64,000 nt of DNA from Myxocyprinus asiaticus (Eukaryota; Chordata; Actinopteri; Cypriniformes; Catostomidae). The stretch is taken from assembly GCF_019703515.2 (NCBI RefSeq), contig NC_059346.1, positions 52,040,001 to 52,104,000 on the forward strand. The letters run 5' to 3'. This document shows, one piece after another, positions 1 through 10,950 of this stretch (position 1 is the first letter of the stretch; each line of letters opens with the position of its first letter). The notes below the pieces were generated by a model that had not been told where the DNA came from, did no database searches, and saw only the letters and a list, made by a program, of their open reading frames with translations. The translations under genes and the position numbers were made by a program.

Positions 1-585
1 CACTGTAGGCAATATTTAACAAAGGCAAAGAGAAATACTCTCAAGTAGTTCAGAGATGTCTCGACTGTGATCACATTTCAGGTTTGAAATGTTCCAAAAA
101 ACAAAACCAAAAGAAGATTAAATGATGGTGTTACTTCCAGACAGGCATATTATCAGTGTGGTCTTTTAGTTATTGTTTCATGCTTTTTGATTGTTTTGCA
201 ATTCAGTATCATGTTTACCCTCCCATCTTTCAGCTTGCTTTAAAAGCCCAAGGCAAATCAACAACAAAAGAAGATGTATGAGAGAAGAAAAGTTCAATAT
301 GTGACGTTTCTTGAAGGCTACAAATGAAAGCAGAACACATGTGGAGTGTGCCAGTGGAAGAAACAGTCTGCCTCAAAGACGTGCCTCCCAATGGTACTCA
401 AGCATTAAAGATGCCTTTGTGACTGCAGGTTCATTAAAGTTCAGAATGAGTAAGAAAGACAAAAGAGTAGTAGTTCTGCAGCTGAACCAATACCAACCAA
501 AGTCATTTAGTCTGAACTTATTATCACAGTTTACACCTGTCATGAACTTTCAATGATTGACACAATCAAATAGCTTTTGACTCAT
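1..585. other. Unassigned AT-rich sequence
   Basis: I see no convincing gene or repeat here. A pyrimidine-rich AG acceptor-like site near 235 is followed by 15 open codons and a stop (about 237-284). That could be a terminal exon of a gene to the left, but nothing else supports it. The 81-codon open frame at 311-556 has no recognisable domain. Confidence 0.4.
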
Positions 586-1042
586 TTAAAGGAACAGTTC
601 ACCCCAAAATTCAGTCATCCTTTTATCAACCTCATGTCCTTCCAAACCCATTTGATTTTATCTCTGCTGTGAAACACAAAAGGAAAAGTTTACCAGAAAG
701 TCTGAGCTGCCTTCCATACAGTAAAAGTGAATGTGACCAGAGGTTTTCAAATTCCAAAAATAAATAAATAAAATATAATGCACCCTTAAGGTATTTCATG
801 CAACTTATGCACTATATTCCAAGTATTTTTAAGCCACGCTCTAGCTTTTTGTGAGGATCAGACTCAAATTGAAGTTATCATTTACTGAAAATCCTGCCTT
901 AAAAATGTTGCTTGACAGCCATGGTCACCATTGATTTTCATTGTATGGACAATAACAGTTTGGACATTCTGTTATAAATAACTCAATTTGTGTTCCAGTG
1001 AGCAAAGAAAATCATGAGGGTGAATAAATGATGAAAAATGTT
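586..1042 (+). repeat. TTAAAGGAACAGTTCACC-type MITE, copy 1
   Basis: It begins with the TTAAAGGAAyAGTTCACCC terminus shared with copies near 39010, 54588 and 57625. Its right side (about 990-1042) carries the matching inverted body: a TGTTCC-AGTGAGCAAAGAAA block, then ATGAGGGTGAATAAATGATGA. The outer right terminus is replaced by a GTT/T-rich run. It is a non-autonomous TIR element with no coding capacity. Confidence 0.6.
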
Positions 1043-1615
1043 GTTGTTGTTGTTTGTTTTTTTAGGGGTGCACAAGTCCTTCCAAAAGCTGGTGTAAATG
1101 CACCAACAATGTACTGGGACATGTAATGTGCTTGAATCATTAAAACCACATTCAGAGGTAGTTAGTGATGGAAAAGGGCACAGAAAAATAGGGTTAGACA
1201 GATATAGTAAATAAGTAATGTGAATATAGACATAGTTGAACAGTTGGATATACTCAAAACAATTCAGTATCAGTTTGGAGTTCATCAAATCATTTGCATA
1301 TAACAGTCTTAAACTCTTTCCTGTTACTTGTGAGAGTAACAGTATAGTTCAAAAACCTAAACAGTATTTGAAAAGTACAAAATTATGTTCAAATTCTCTG
1401 GGCCTATATTGCATATTCAACTGCTAACATTACTGCATCTATGATGAAAAAAAAAATACTGATTATCCAAATTTAGATTTAGATAGAATTTTTGACCTAT
1501 GTTTTACTTACTGAGGCTTTTATTAGGCTGAAATGTTAACACAAATTGTTACTTGTGGCTGGCTTTTCAGGCTTTCACTTAGACTTAAGAAAAATGGATG
1601 GGTACAGTAGTTAAG
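1043..1615. other. Intergenic, nothing recognised
   Basis: AT-rich sequence. The open frames here are short and lack domains. I see no repeat termini apart from the start of the GGAT-rich tract at its right edge. Confidence 0.4.
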
Positions 1616-1735
1616 TAAGATGGATGGATGGATGGATGGGTACAGTAGGTAGGTCGGATAGATGGATGGATATAGTAGGTAGGTAAGAAGGTAGATGGAT
1701 GGATGGATGGATGGATGGATGGATGGATGGATGGA
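1616..1735. repeat. (GGAT)n microsatellite with variant interruptions
   Basis: Runs of GGAT/TGGA are interrupted three times by GTACAGTAGGTAGG-like spacers. The last run (about 1696-1733) is nearly pure. The mixture of pure and interrupted blocks suggests a compound minisatellite. Confidence 0.9.
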
Positions 1736-1737
1736 AT

Positions 1738-2736
1738 AGTGCAGTCTTTTATATATTATAAAAGTCTTTTTTGGAGATTACATTTTGGCTTTGCTGTCAT
1801 AATTCTGAAGTGGAACTGTATCCACTGCTGTCTGCCTGTGTCTGAAATTAAACTGTCTGATCGGCTGTCAGAAAGATGGGAACAACTTGTATTAATATTA
1901 ATTGGTTTATGCTACCATTTCCCTAACACAATAACACGATAAATGAATAAGATCGCTCACATGTATTTCATTTCAGTTCTGGTGCATCTTCATTATAATT
2001 GCCAGGCTGGGGTACAGCACGCACAAGAGTTTTCATTAAGTCATTCAGTTACACCATTGTTTACACATCACCTTCAATCTGAAATAACCTCAAGAGGATT
2101 TCACAGAGACCTTGAAAAGTGAATAGCTCACTTTTAGACTTAGTAGTTACACTTGAGGTTTCAAGTAATTGTCATCGCATCATTAAAAGATTCAAGTGGC
2201 AGCACATACTGTGATGAACTTGGGTATGATAGGAATAGAATACTAGCTTACTTCTTACAGAATACTGCACAGTAAACACTGTATACTGCTAACTATATAT
2301 ATTTAAAAAAGTAAGTGAAACAGTAGGCATTATTCCACAATGTTTCAAATGGAGTATGCTACATTTTGGTCACATAATCTTATCATGTTGCATGTTAGTG
2401 CCGTCCAATCGTTGTCTTGGTTAAAGAAAAAACATTTTAATTAAATTGGGAATTCAAATGTCAGTACTCTTAGCAGTCTGATTAAATAACATATACATAT
2501 AAATAATAAATAAATAATAAAGTCAAAGAAGTCTATATTTGTGTGTCCCAAACGGTTTGCCATAAGTACCCCCACAGCACCATCAGTAAGGCTCAAGCAC
2601 CCCTTCATCAACACAAAACCAAAGATGTGTAGCAAAAGCTAAATACAATTTAACGTTATCATCAATATTGTAATATCCTTGATGTACAAAATGAAAAGAT
2701 GTTATGACGAAAAGATGTTATGAAGTTATGACGTTT
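1738..2736. other. Intergenic, nothing recognised
   Basis: No domain-bearing frame and no clear repeat boundary. The sequence is AT-rich with scattered short low-complexity stretches. Confidence 0.4.
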
Positions 2737-3300
2737 AGGCCACATTCATACAGCAGCAGAATATGGTTGTCAGACCTGTTATGAGTGCTTAATACGGTTG
2801 CGTTCACACACAAGTCGGTTATTTACAAGAGTGACAACCGCATTCTAACCGAACTGACACCCAAAAATTTTTAGGACTCACAACCGCATTCTCAGCAAAC
2901 CTGTGCTGTGTGAATGGAACTGTACTGGACAACTAGTTGTTAGTCATGTCATGTAATGTGAGAGCCAAGATGCACTTTATAGGAGCTTGTCTTGTGTGTT
3001 TCATGTGGGGTTTCATTAACTTGCGGAGATGTAGATATGAGCTGTGTCATCCGAATATCCAATCGCTGTTTTCCACCGGCTGCTCATGGGCACGAGGATC
3101 GCGGCACAAAAGCTGCACTCTGTACGTGGTTAAAAATCATTCAAAGCTGTTGTCGGTTAATTATGATCTGATATATGAACCTGTGCCTCATTTGGACTTG
3201 TTTATTTAATATCGCAGAGTCAAATGTGAAAAGACGTGCCGGTGTTATGGACATTGCCATCTTTAATATTTACTTCAGTCACTGTTACTCTGGATACAGC

Positions 3301-3702
3301 TGTAACATCCGAGATTGTTACCCCTCCTACCAACCACCAGAGGGAGCCCTCCCCCGAATACTAACTCTGTACCGTTTCTTCTTTGGTGACTTCCTGTTTA
3401 AATTATATAAATACCATGCTGTTCCATTTTGACTTTGTGAAGTATTGTCAGTTTACCTTGCCTTACCAAGCGCTTTTCCATTGCCTTTGCTGATTGTTTT
3501 CATGTTATGACCATTGCCTGTTTTCCTGGATTCACTGCCTTTTGGATACCCCTTTGTTTTGTTTGCCTTGTTGGACTGTCTTTTTGGTTTATTGGATTAT
3601 ACCGCTTGCTTAACGACTACCTCTATTTGCCTGCCGATTTGGATTGTTTGCTTGTGTTCATAATAAACTTCCAGCACATGGATCCATGGCCAGTTCATTA
3701 CA
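3301..3702 (+). repeat. 5' LTR of the chromovirus
   Basis: It starts TGTAACATCC and ends TTCATTACA, so it has TG/CA termini. A TATA-type box TATATAAATA sits at 3404-3413 and a poly(A) signal AATAAA near 3662. By eye it differs from the 3' LTR by roughly 20 substitutions plus a few small indels, so the insertion is not recent. Confidence 0.93.
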
Positions 3703-3718
3703 GAATACTTCGACTAAC

Positions 3719-4672
3719 ATGGATCCAGCGGAAGTTTCACAGCACAAGGCCGCATTCGCGCACCAGTGCGAGGTATTAAGGGGTTACCAAGACCAGCTGA
3801 ACAACCTACGAGCTGCCAACGAATGTTTGACACAATACATTCACTCACTGCCAGCTCCCCATGCTAAACCGGTAAGCTTTGATCTACCTGATAAGTTTGA
3901 TGGTTCTGCTGAAAAATGCCGGGGTTTTTTACGACAATGCAAGGTATTTTTTTCTCATCAGCTTGAATCATTTGATCGAGATGCCAGAAAATGTTCTTTT
4001 TTGATGTCACTGTTTATGGGCAAAGCTCTCGATTGGGCCTCTGCTGTTTGGGATAAAGATACTCAAATCCAGGTTTCATTTGATTACTTCGTTCAACAAA
4101 TCCATGAAGTCTTCGAGTATCCAGCGGGCGGCCAAGATATCTCTCAGCTACTTCATCTACGCCAGGGTCATCGATCAGCAGCGGATTATGCAGTTCTGTT
4201 CAGGACACTAGCGGCTCAGAGTGGGTGGAATGATGTCGCTCTGAAGACTGTTTTCTGTGAAGGGCTTAACCTGTAACTCAGGACGGAACTGACCTGCAAG
4301 GGTGAAGGTATGAATCTTTCTGAATACATAACTCTGGCCATCAAGATTGATAACCTGCTTCAGAATGCTTCACAGCCTCAGTTTTGCTTCACCTCTAATT
4401 CTACAGTCTCAGTACAGGCCCAGGCATCCACTGTATCACCCGAACCCATGCAAGTTGTTTACACTCGCGTTTCCATGGAGGAATGCCGACATCGATGCAA
4501 CGAAAACCTTTGCTTTTGTTGTGGCTCACCGGGTCATCTCAACGCTGCATGCCCATACAAGAAATCAAGTTCTCCTGAGTCAAGGCAAAATGTGAGTACA
4601 ATGAACACTGTATCACACGTTTCACATAATTTTCTGTTACCTGTAGGGGTGTCCATTGGTGATCATGTATAG
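3719..4672 (+). pseudogene. gag of the chromovirus (broken)
   Basis: Gag forms the particle that packages the element RNA. The start chosen is the ATG at 3719, just after the LTR, giving a product that begins [10 protein letters not shown]. The N-terminal half matches the retrotransposon gag fold, with a [17 protein letters not shown] segment typical of fish gypsy elements. The C-terminal part holds one CCHC zinc knuckle, CFCCGSPGHLNAAC, with C-X2-C-X4-H-X4-C spacing. A TAA at 4274-4276 interrupts the frame, which continues in register from 4277. A TAG at 4670-4672 separates gag from the protease, again in the same frame, so the ancestor was probably a single gag-pol frame. Confidence 0.88.
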
Positions 4673-5030
4673 TGTTTTACAGCTTTAGTGGATTCTGGTG
4701 CTGCTGTTAATCTCATTAATCAGGAGATTGTTCAAGAACTCAACATACCCACCATTCAATGCTCCCCAACGATTAACATCACCACTGTTGACAACACTCC
4801 TATTGGTACTGGCATAACCCAACAGACTGTTCCGATAACCATCAAGGTTGGACATTCATGTAGAAAAAAATCTCACTATGTCAACAACTCACCCAAACAT
4901 GCTCTTATCCTGGGTCATCCCTGGCTGGCCATCCATGACCCATCAATATCTTGGAACCAAGGTGAGCTCACGCAATGGTCAAGTTTTTGTCCATTGCCTT
5001 GCCTTGTCTTATCACCAGTATTGAGAGCCC
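4673..5030 (+). pseudogene. Retrotransposon aspartic protease
   Basis: The reading frame of gag continues after the TAG at 4670 into [14 protein letters not shown], the catalytic Asp-Ser-Gly motif of retroviral-type aspartic proteases. ILGHPWL about 80 residues later is the second conserved block. Its role is to process the Gag-Pol polyprotein. The frame runs on to 5062, but the homologous reading switches frame near 5020-5035, where the RT region takes over. Confidence 0.85.
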
Positions 5031-5804
5031 ATGATCCCCAAGGAGTATGCAGAGTTCAGTGAGGTGTTTAGCAAAATCAAAGCTACACAACTTCCTCGTC
5101 CTCGTCCATGGGACTGCGCCATTGAACTTCTGTCCAATACAGCCCCACCGAGAAGCAAGGCATATGCATTGTCATGCTCCGAGACCTTCACCATGGAGAA
5201 TTACATTGAGGAAGCCCTTGCCTACGGTTACATCTGTCCCTCTACCTCCCCAGCTGCTGCAGGGTTCTTCTTCGTAGAGAAGGATGGAGATCTATGTCCC
5301 TGTATCGACTATCGAGGCCTGAACTCCGTCACCATAAATGACCGTTACCCATTACCGCTTATCCCCTCAGCCCTTGAACAACTCCGTGAGGCAAAGATCT
5401 ATACCAAACTTGATCTGAGAAGTGCTTATAACCTTGTCAGAATCCGAGAAGGGGATGAGTGGAAAACTGCTTTAATCACCACCAGGGGGCACTATGAATA
5501 TTTGGTCATGCCGTATAAACTTGCTAACGCCCCCTCGGTTATCCAGTCTTTTATCAACGAGATATTCAGAGATTTACTGAATCATTGTGTGGTGGCTTAC
5601 ATTGACGACATCCTCATCTACTCACAAGACATGGAACAGCATATCCAGCAGGTCAAGACCGTTTTATCACGTCTCCAGGAACACCAACTATTTGTCAAGG
5701 CAGAAAAATGTGAGTTCCATACCACTTTCTTAGGCTACAATATCAGCCATCAAGGTGTAGAAATGGATGTCTCTAAGACAACAGCAGTCACCGAATGGCC
5801 TTGA
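5031..5804 (+). pseudogene. Gypsy reverse transcriptase
   Basis: The protein carries the RT core in order: a [14 protein letters not shown] lead-in, [26 protein letters not shown], the thumb-side [10 protein letters not shown] and the catalytic YIDDILIYS (normally F/YxDD), then FLGYNIS. It would copy the RNA genome into DNA. The frame ends at a TGA (5802-5804), after which the same frame continues as RNase H-linker sequence. [10 protein letters not shown] replaces the usual MPFGLTNAP, a sign of decay. The ATG at 5031 is only an internal methionine of a longer polyprotein. Confidence 0.92.
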
Positions 5805-6358
5805 CCTTCAAAAATCAAGGAACTACAGCGGTTTCTGGGCTTTACCAACTTCTATTGCCATTTCATCAGGAATTACAGCATCATTGCAGCCCCCCTCACG
5901 TCGTCGCTCAAGGGAAAGCCCAACAAATTGCCTTGGAACAATGCCGCATACCAGGACTTCATCTCCCTCAAGTCAAGCTTCATGACCGCTCCAATACTGA
6001 AACATCCTGATATGTGGGTCCTTTCAGAATTATCCATCAAATAAACCCATTTAGAGCTTCCTGCTAATTACCACATCTCTCCTTTCTTCCATGTGTCCTT
6101 GCTGAAACCCGTCCACCCGGCATCTGGCTCTGGAACCACGGATTCTGAGCCTCCAACTCCATTGGAGGTAGATGGAGTCCCAGCGTATATGGTCAGAGAG
6201 ATCATGGACTCAAGACGACGAGGGAGCCAGATGCAATACTTGGTAGACTGGGAGGGCTACGGACCAGAGGAGAGATCATGGGTAGCCGCCAAGGACATAT
6301 TGGACCCGTCTCTGATCAAAGAATTTCATCATGCCCATCCTAATCATCCAGCACCATG
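5805..6358 (+). pseudogene. RT-RNase H linker joined to chromodomain (deletion junction)
   Basis: Past the TGA the frame reads [21 protein letters not shown] and on to APILKHPD, the conserved segment before RNase H. Near 6010 it jumps to YVGPFRI, a sequence from the far C-terminus of integrase. RNase H and the zinc-binding and catalytic integrase domains are therefore absent. From 6093 the frame is open and carries [20 protein letters not shown] followed by [12 protein letters not shown], a chromodomain. Chromodomains of this type direct insertion to marked chromatin. The last residues before the PPT are HAHPNHPAP. Confidence 0.85.
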
Positions 6359-6401
6359 ACCAAGGGGATGTCCCAGTAGAAGAACACCAGGAGTTGTTCG
6401 T

Positions 6402-6412
6402 AGAGGGGGTGG
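6402..6412 (+). other. Polypurine tract
   Basis: AGAGGGGGTGG lies three bases before the 3' LTR, where plus-strand DNA synthesis is primed in LTR elements. Confidence 0.7.
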
Positions 6413-6415
6413 TTC

Positions 6416-6817
6416 TGTAACATCTGAGGTTGTTACCCCTCATACCAACCACCAGAGGGAGCCCTCTCCCAAATACTAACTCTGTACCGTTTCTTCTTTG
6501 ACTTCCTGTTTAAACTATATAAATACCATGCTGTTCCATTTTGACTTTGCGAAGTATTGTCAGTTTACCCTGCTTTACCAAGCGTTTTTCCATTGCCTTT
6601 GTTTTCATGTTATGACCATTGTCTGTGTTCTTGGATTTACTGCCTTTTGGATACCCCTTTGTTTTGTTTGCCTTGTTGGACTGTCTTTTTGGTTTATTGG
6701 ATTATACCGCTTTCTTAACGACTACCTCTATTTGCCTGCCGATTTGGATTGTTTGCTTGTGTTCATAATAAACTACCAGCACATATCCTAACACTGTCTC
6801 CATGGCAGTTCATTACA
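6416..6817 (+). repeat. 3' LTR of the chromovirus
   Basis: It begins TGTAACATCTG and ends TTCATTACA. It aligns along its length to the 5' LTR, with small deletions after the TTCTTCTTTG block and after CCATTGCCTTTG and a divergent segment just before the terminal CA. TATA and AATAAA signals are conserved. Confidence 0.93.
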
Positions 6818-6972
6818 ACAATTGTTAGAATACGGTTGTGACTTCAGTTGTTCGTTCATACAGACAGTATTCAAGCCGCTTCTATAAGCTGTTGTATGAA
6901 CGGGACATTTCAAGACTCACAACTGTAAGTAAATGCGGTCAATCCCAAACACTGACTGTGTGAACATGGCCT

Positions 6973-8048
6973 TGTACATTAACAACAACAAAAACAAAAC
7001 GGTGCCATATGAGCCATTAAACTCACAATTAGAACAGACTAATGGTGTTAATTATACAGGGGACCCTCTAACTTTTACTCTGAGATATTCAGAGGCAGAG
7101 TCATGAAATGCTATTTTAACTTTGATAACTTGTTAATCGATTAAAATTAACCAAGATATTACTTTGAGGAGAGATAAACAACACTTATTTACATTTTTTT
7201 ATATATTATGCTTTATTAGAATTAAAAAAAAAATTTATCAACAGCTGACTGTAAAGACAAAGTGTATTAAAAGAGACATTATTCAATGACAAATAGCTTG
7301 CCTGGATCTCATCTTTGGACATGCTTTAAATGGTACAAACTGAGTCAAACCCAACTTTTACTCAACACGCAGTAAAAGGATCTCTGTGCTGAACTTCGCA
7401 AAATAGAAGATCGATCTTAGGATTTTTAAAAACAATATCGAGATCAATTGAACCAATTTTTCAGTTGTCCCTATTATTTTTGTCATTTATTTTGTTAAAT
7501 AGGTTAAACAAAGCAAAATCCAACCCCCTGGAAGCTGCTTACATACCCCCGGTTGGGAATCACTGGTCTATAGTACCTGGAGAGAGCTCATCTCAATGGC
7601 AGTTGCTCGGCTGGCACTTATCCCCTATAAGTACATAATTTTAAATCTGCTATCTTTGCTCATGGCCAGTCAATTCAACATCCAGGTTTTTTGAGCCAAT
7701 CACTTGAGCCGTAAATGCCGTGTGACTAATGACTAAAAAATATCGGACTGGTAAAACAATGTAATATAAGCAATCTGAATATATGCATGCAAAAAAGTGT
7801 ATTTTGTCAGAATAAATGGTTTTTGAAAGGCCGTCAATGGAGAAAAATGCTTTTTAAAACCAAGATGTAAGTTGGATGTAAGGTGTAAAATGTGTCTGTA
7901 AATCACTTTCAGTTCATTCATCACAATGGAAATAGAAGCGTAAGTCAAGCACATTTAATTATAATCCATGCTGAATTTTGGCAAAATGTAGTAGGTCAGC
8001 TGGGTATACAGTGCATAAAAACAAGTACATTCTGTGCAGACTATACAA
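6973..8048. other. Intergenic, nothing recognised
   Basis: AT-rich, with no frame carrying a known domain. A short CCCCCGGTTGGGAATCACTG stretch near 7546 resembles text seen in dispersed fish repeats, but I cannot delimit an element. Confidence 0.4.
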
Positions 8049-8383
8049 CAACATCCTGGTTACTTTCGAAACCTCCGTTCCCTGATGGAGGGAATGAGAC
8101 ATTGTGTCAATGTAGTGACACTAGGGGTCACTCTTGGTAGCCCCAAACACCTCTGCTTTTTTGAAAAAAGGCCAATGAGAATTTGCGAGTGGAATTTGCA
8201 TGCCACTCCCCTGGACATACAGGTATAAAAGGAGCTGGTATGCAACCACACAGGTTTTGTGCTGAGGAGCCGAGACCAGGTCCCCGCCATTTCAGCGGGT
8301 AGTTCAGCGTTGTGGCAAGATGGACACAAAGTCTCGTTCCCTCCATCAGGGAATGGAGGTTACGAAAGTAACCAGGACGTTCC
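8049..8383. repeat. DIRS A left inverted terminal repeat block
   Basis: The block begins AACATCCTGGTTACTTTCG and ends CGAAAGTAACCAGGACGTT. Its two ~50-bp edges are therefore inverted repeats around a core holding the TATA unit. The same arrangement, with AACGTCATGGTTACTTGTG edges, is at 21518-21855 in copy B. In copy C only about 80 bp of it remains (47013-47092). Confidence 0.8.
8172..8232 (+). promoter_or_regulatory. DIRS A left ITR promoter array: CCAAT, octamer, TATA
   Basis: CCAAT lies at 8172-8176, the octamer ATTTGCAT (a POU-factor site) at 8194-8201 inside a GAGTGG/CCACTC palindrome, and TATAAAAGG at 8224-8232. It points rightwards, away from the element's left tip and antisense to its genes. 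The same three boxes with the same spacing occur in the other ITR copies. Confidence 0.65.
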
Positions 8384-8435
8384 CTAACTGTCACTCACTC
8401 GACGTTGTGTCGATGTAGTGACACTAGGGGTCCCT
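8384..8435. repeat. DIRS A internal complementary region
   Basis: CCCTAACTGTCACTCACTCG is followed by TTGTGTCGATGTAGTGACAC and a GGGGTCC end. The same text forms the extreme outer edge of the opposite ITR in copies B and C. In DIRS elements this internal copy is thought to template joining of the ends during circle formation. Confidence 0.6.
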
Positions 8436-9173
8436 ATACAAAACGCCACAACTATCTGAACTGTTTTACGTGAACTGGCGGTGTGTGATGGGCAAACTGC
8501 TGTGTGCCTCGTAGCCAGTGCACCACGCCGTCATATAATCACCCCCATCGCTCTTATGGGCGTCGAACGGTCCATCAGGATCAAGTCGACTGCCCAACTA
8601 CAGGGACAGGCTAGCCCAACCGAGGCCTCTTTTCCTTCTCTTTTCTCCCCAAAAAGAGTGGAATTTGTTAACTTACTGGGAGCCATAAGTGCCTGCGTCA
8701 GGGGGTGTCCCTCCCAAAAGGAAGACACTGCGGAGACCACACCCCGCCCAAAAAGAGGGGGGGTATTTTGAGTGAAATATGAAATATGTCACGATTCTTG
8801 TCAGAAGTATGTCATGTGGAGAGGTCCCATGGTCGGTCCTACCTGAAGGGGGAGGGGTTTCTACAGATCATGGCGACTGAGAAGAAGACGCAGTTTGCCG
8901 TCAGGGAAACAATTTTGCAGAAGATATCACATGGGGTCACCTTCTGGGAATCAGCACATTGGAGCACCTACCTCAGTACAGTGGCTCGTTAGCGCACGTA
9001 CCGGGCCGGTCAGCAAGTTTCTCCACAAACTCAACTGCCAGAGTGCTAAGGAGGAAATTCATCCAGGGATCACAGTCTGTGAACACGACTGGGAGTCAGA
9101 GCACACGTCTTCACCTCAAGGGAGGGGAAAGGCGCTATGTGCAAGCGGTAAACCCGGCCAGTTGTCCTGGAAC

Positions 9174-10600
9174 TTACCTGCTCGTGCCTGCCAATACACG
9201 GGATGAGACCAGCTCAACCCGGAGATTGTAGAACCTCACAAAGTTGTTGGGTGTTGCCCAGCCCGCTGCTCTGCAGATGTCTGCCAAAGAGACGCCACTG
9301 GCCAGGGCCCAGGAGGCCGCCACACTCCTGGTGGATTGGGCTTGTAACCCCACAAGGGGTGGCACGTCCTGAGCCTGATATGCCATCGCGATGGCATCGA
9401 TGACCCAGTGGGCGATCCTCTGTTTGGAGACAGCGCTTCCTTTCCACTGTCCACCAAAGCAAACAAAGAGCTGCTCGGAGCTTCTAAGGCTCTGCGTGCA
9501 ATCCTAATAAATGCGTAAAGCTCACACCGGACACAGCAATGCCAAGGCTGGGTCCGCCTCCTCCTGGGGCAGTGCTCGCAGGTTCAACACCTGATCCCTA
9601 AATGAGTCGTGGGTACCTTGGGCACTTAGCCCGGTCGGGGTCTCAGGATGACGTGAGAGTAACCCGGACCGAACTCCAGGCATGATTCACTGACAGAGAA
9701 CATCTGCAGGTCCCCTACCCTTTTGATGGAAGTGAGCGCAGTCAGGAGGGCAGTCTTCAAAGAGAGTGCCTTAAGCTCAGCTGACTCCAAGGGCTCAAAG
9801 GGAGCTCCCTGTAGACTCCGAAGGACTACTGAGAGGTCCCATGAGGGGACGAGGCACGGTCTGAAGGGATTCAACCTCCTAGCACCTCTCAGGAACCTGA
9901 TGATCAAGTCGTGCTTCCCCAAATACTTACCATCTACTGCATCGTGATGAGCCGAAATAGCAGCTACATACACGTTCAGTGTGGAGGGGGACAGCCGCCC
10001 CTCCAGCCTCTCCTTCAAGAAGGAAAGCACTGATCCGACTGTGCATCTCTGGGGGTCTTCGCGTCAGGAAGAACACCACTTAGTGAACAGACGCCACTTC
10101 AAGGCATACAGGCGCCTCATAGAGGGAGCCCTAGCCTGAGTGATCGTGTCTACCACTGCGGGTGGTAGGCCACTTAGGTCTTCTGCGTCCCGTCCAGGGG
10201 CCAGACGTGGAGATTCCAGAGGTCTGGTCGCGGGTGCCAGATGGTTCCCCGTCCCTGAGAAAGAAGGTCCTTCCTCAGGGGAATTCGCCGGGGGGGCTGT
10301 CGTGAGGAGCGTGAGATCCGAGAACCACATCTGGGTGGGCCAGTAGGGTGCTATTAGGATGATCTGCTCCTCGTCCTCCCTGACCTTGCACAGGGTCTGT
10401 GCAAGTAGGCTCACTGGGGGAAACGCATATTTGCGTAGTCCAGGGGCCAGCTGTGTGCCAGCGCATCTATACCGAGGGGTGCCTCGGTCAGGGCATACCA
10501 CAGCGGGCTGTGGGTGGATTCCTGGGAAGCAGACAGGTCTACCTGTGCTTGACCGAATCGACTCCAAATCAGCTGGACCACCTGAGGGTGGAGTCTCCAC
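9174..10600 (-). pseudogene. DIRS tyrosine recombinase (YR), copy A
   Basis: This is the integrase of DIRS elements, cutting and joining DNA through a tyrosine. The N-terminal core-binding part includes SMRRLYALKWRLFTKWC and LSFLKERLEGRLSPSTLNVY. The first catalytic arginine sits in TALTSIKRVGDLQMF. The C-terminal box reads AQSTRSVAASWALASG where copy B has AHSTRG, so the catalytic histidine is changed to glutamine. NNFVRFYNL supplies the probable nucleophilic tyrosine. The reading is spread over two or three frames (10600-10064, 10030-9626, 9386-9174), so it is inactive. Confidence 0.87.
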
Positions 10601-10619
10601 TCTCCCCTGAGGGTAACCT

Positions 10620-10950
10620 GACGTGACAGCACATCCGCTGTGGTGTTGAGGTCACCTGGGATGTGAGTGGCTCGTAGCAACTTGAGGCGCTGCTGACTCC
10701 AGAGGAGGAAACGGCGGGTGAGTTGTGACATGCAATGGGAGCGTAGACCGCCTTGGCGGTTGACGTACGATACCAATGCTGTGTTGTCCGTCCAGACCAA
10801 CACGTGCTTGCCCTGGATCAATGGCCGAAACCTCCCAGGGCGAGCAGAACTGCCAACAACTCTAGGCAGTTTATGTGCCAGCGCAGCTGCGGGCCAGTCA
10901 TGCACTTCCGGAAAGAAAGGAACGGGGGCAGGGCGTGACTGTGGGCAGCG
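10620..10950 (-). pseudogene. DIRS RNase H, copy A
   Basis: The segment GKHVLVWTDNTALVSYVNRQ matches the RNase H domain that follows RT in DIRS elements. The WTDNTA aspartate is catalytic, and LRATHIPGDLNTTADVLSRQ ends the domain. It is fused in frame with the tail of gag: a single open frame runs from 11091 to 10411. The D and E motifs expected upstream (TTDAS and LEIL in copy C) are lost with the RT deletion, so the domain is incomplete. Confidence 0.85.

Larger units (their letters stand above)
3301..6817 (+). mobile_element. Ty3/gypsy chromovirus retrotransposon, internally deleted
   Basis: Two direct LTRs of about 400 bp flank one gag-pol region read on the plus strand. The order is gag with zinc knuckle, aspartic protease, reverse transcriptase, a remnant of the RT-RNase H connection, then the integrase C-terminal chromodomain. 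The 3.5-kb length is well short of the family's usual 5 kb or so, because most of RNase H and all of the integrase core are missing near 6010. In-frame stops at 4274 and 4670, a frameshift near 5030 and a stop at 5802 make it non-autonomous. The flanking five bases (ACAGC and ACAAT) do not form a clean target duplication. Confidence 0.92.
2737..6972. mobile_element. Short TIR element interrupted by a gypsy retrotransposon
   Basis: The left end reads AGGCCACATTCATACAG at 2737. The right end, near 6956-6972, reads CTGTGTGAACATGGCCT, its near inverted complement. Both arms also carry related internal text (ACGGTTG, GACTCACAAC), supporting a single original unit. The LTR element at 3301-6817 lies between the arms. 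I could not fix a target duplication for either element, so the superfamily is unassigned. Confidence 0.5.

Noticed and set aside
237..284. Possible terminal exon after a CTTTCAG acceptor
   Set aside because: Only about 15 codons, no known C-terminus recognised and no upstream exon in the window. It cannot be supported without RNA evidence.
3301..6817. A clean 5-bp target duplication for the chromovirus
   Set aside because: The flanks are ACAGC and ACAAT. Three of five matching bases is not enough to claim a duplication.
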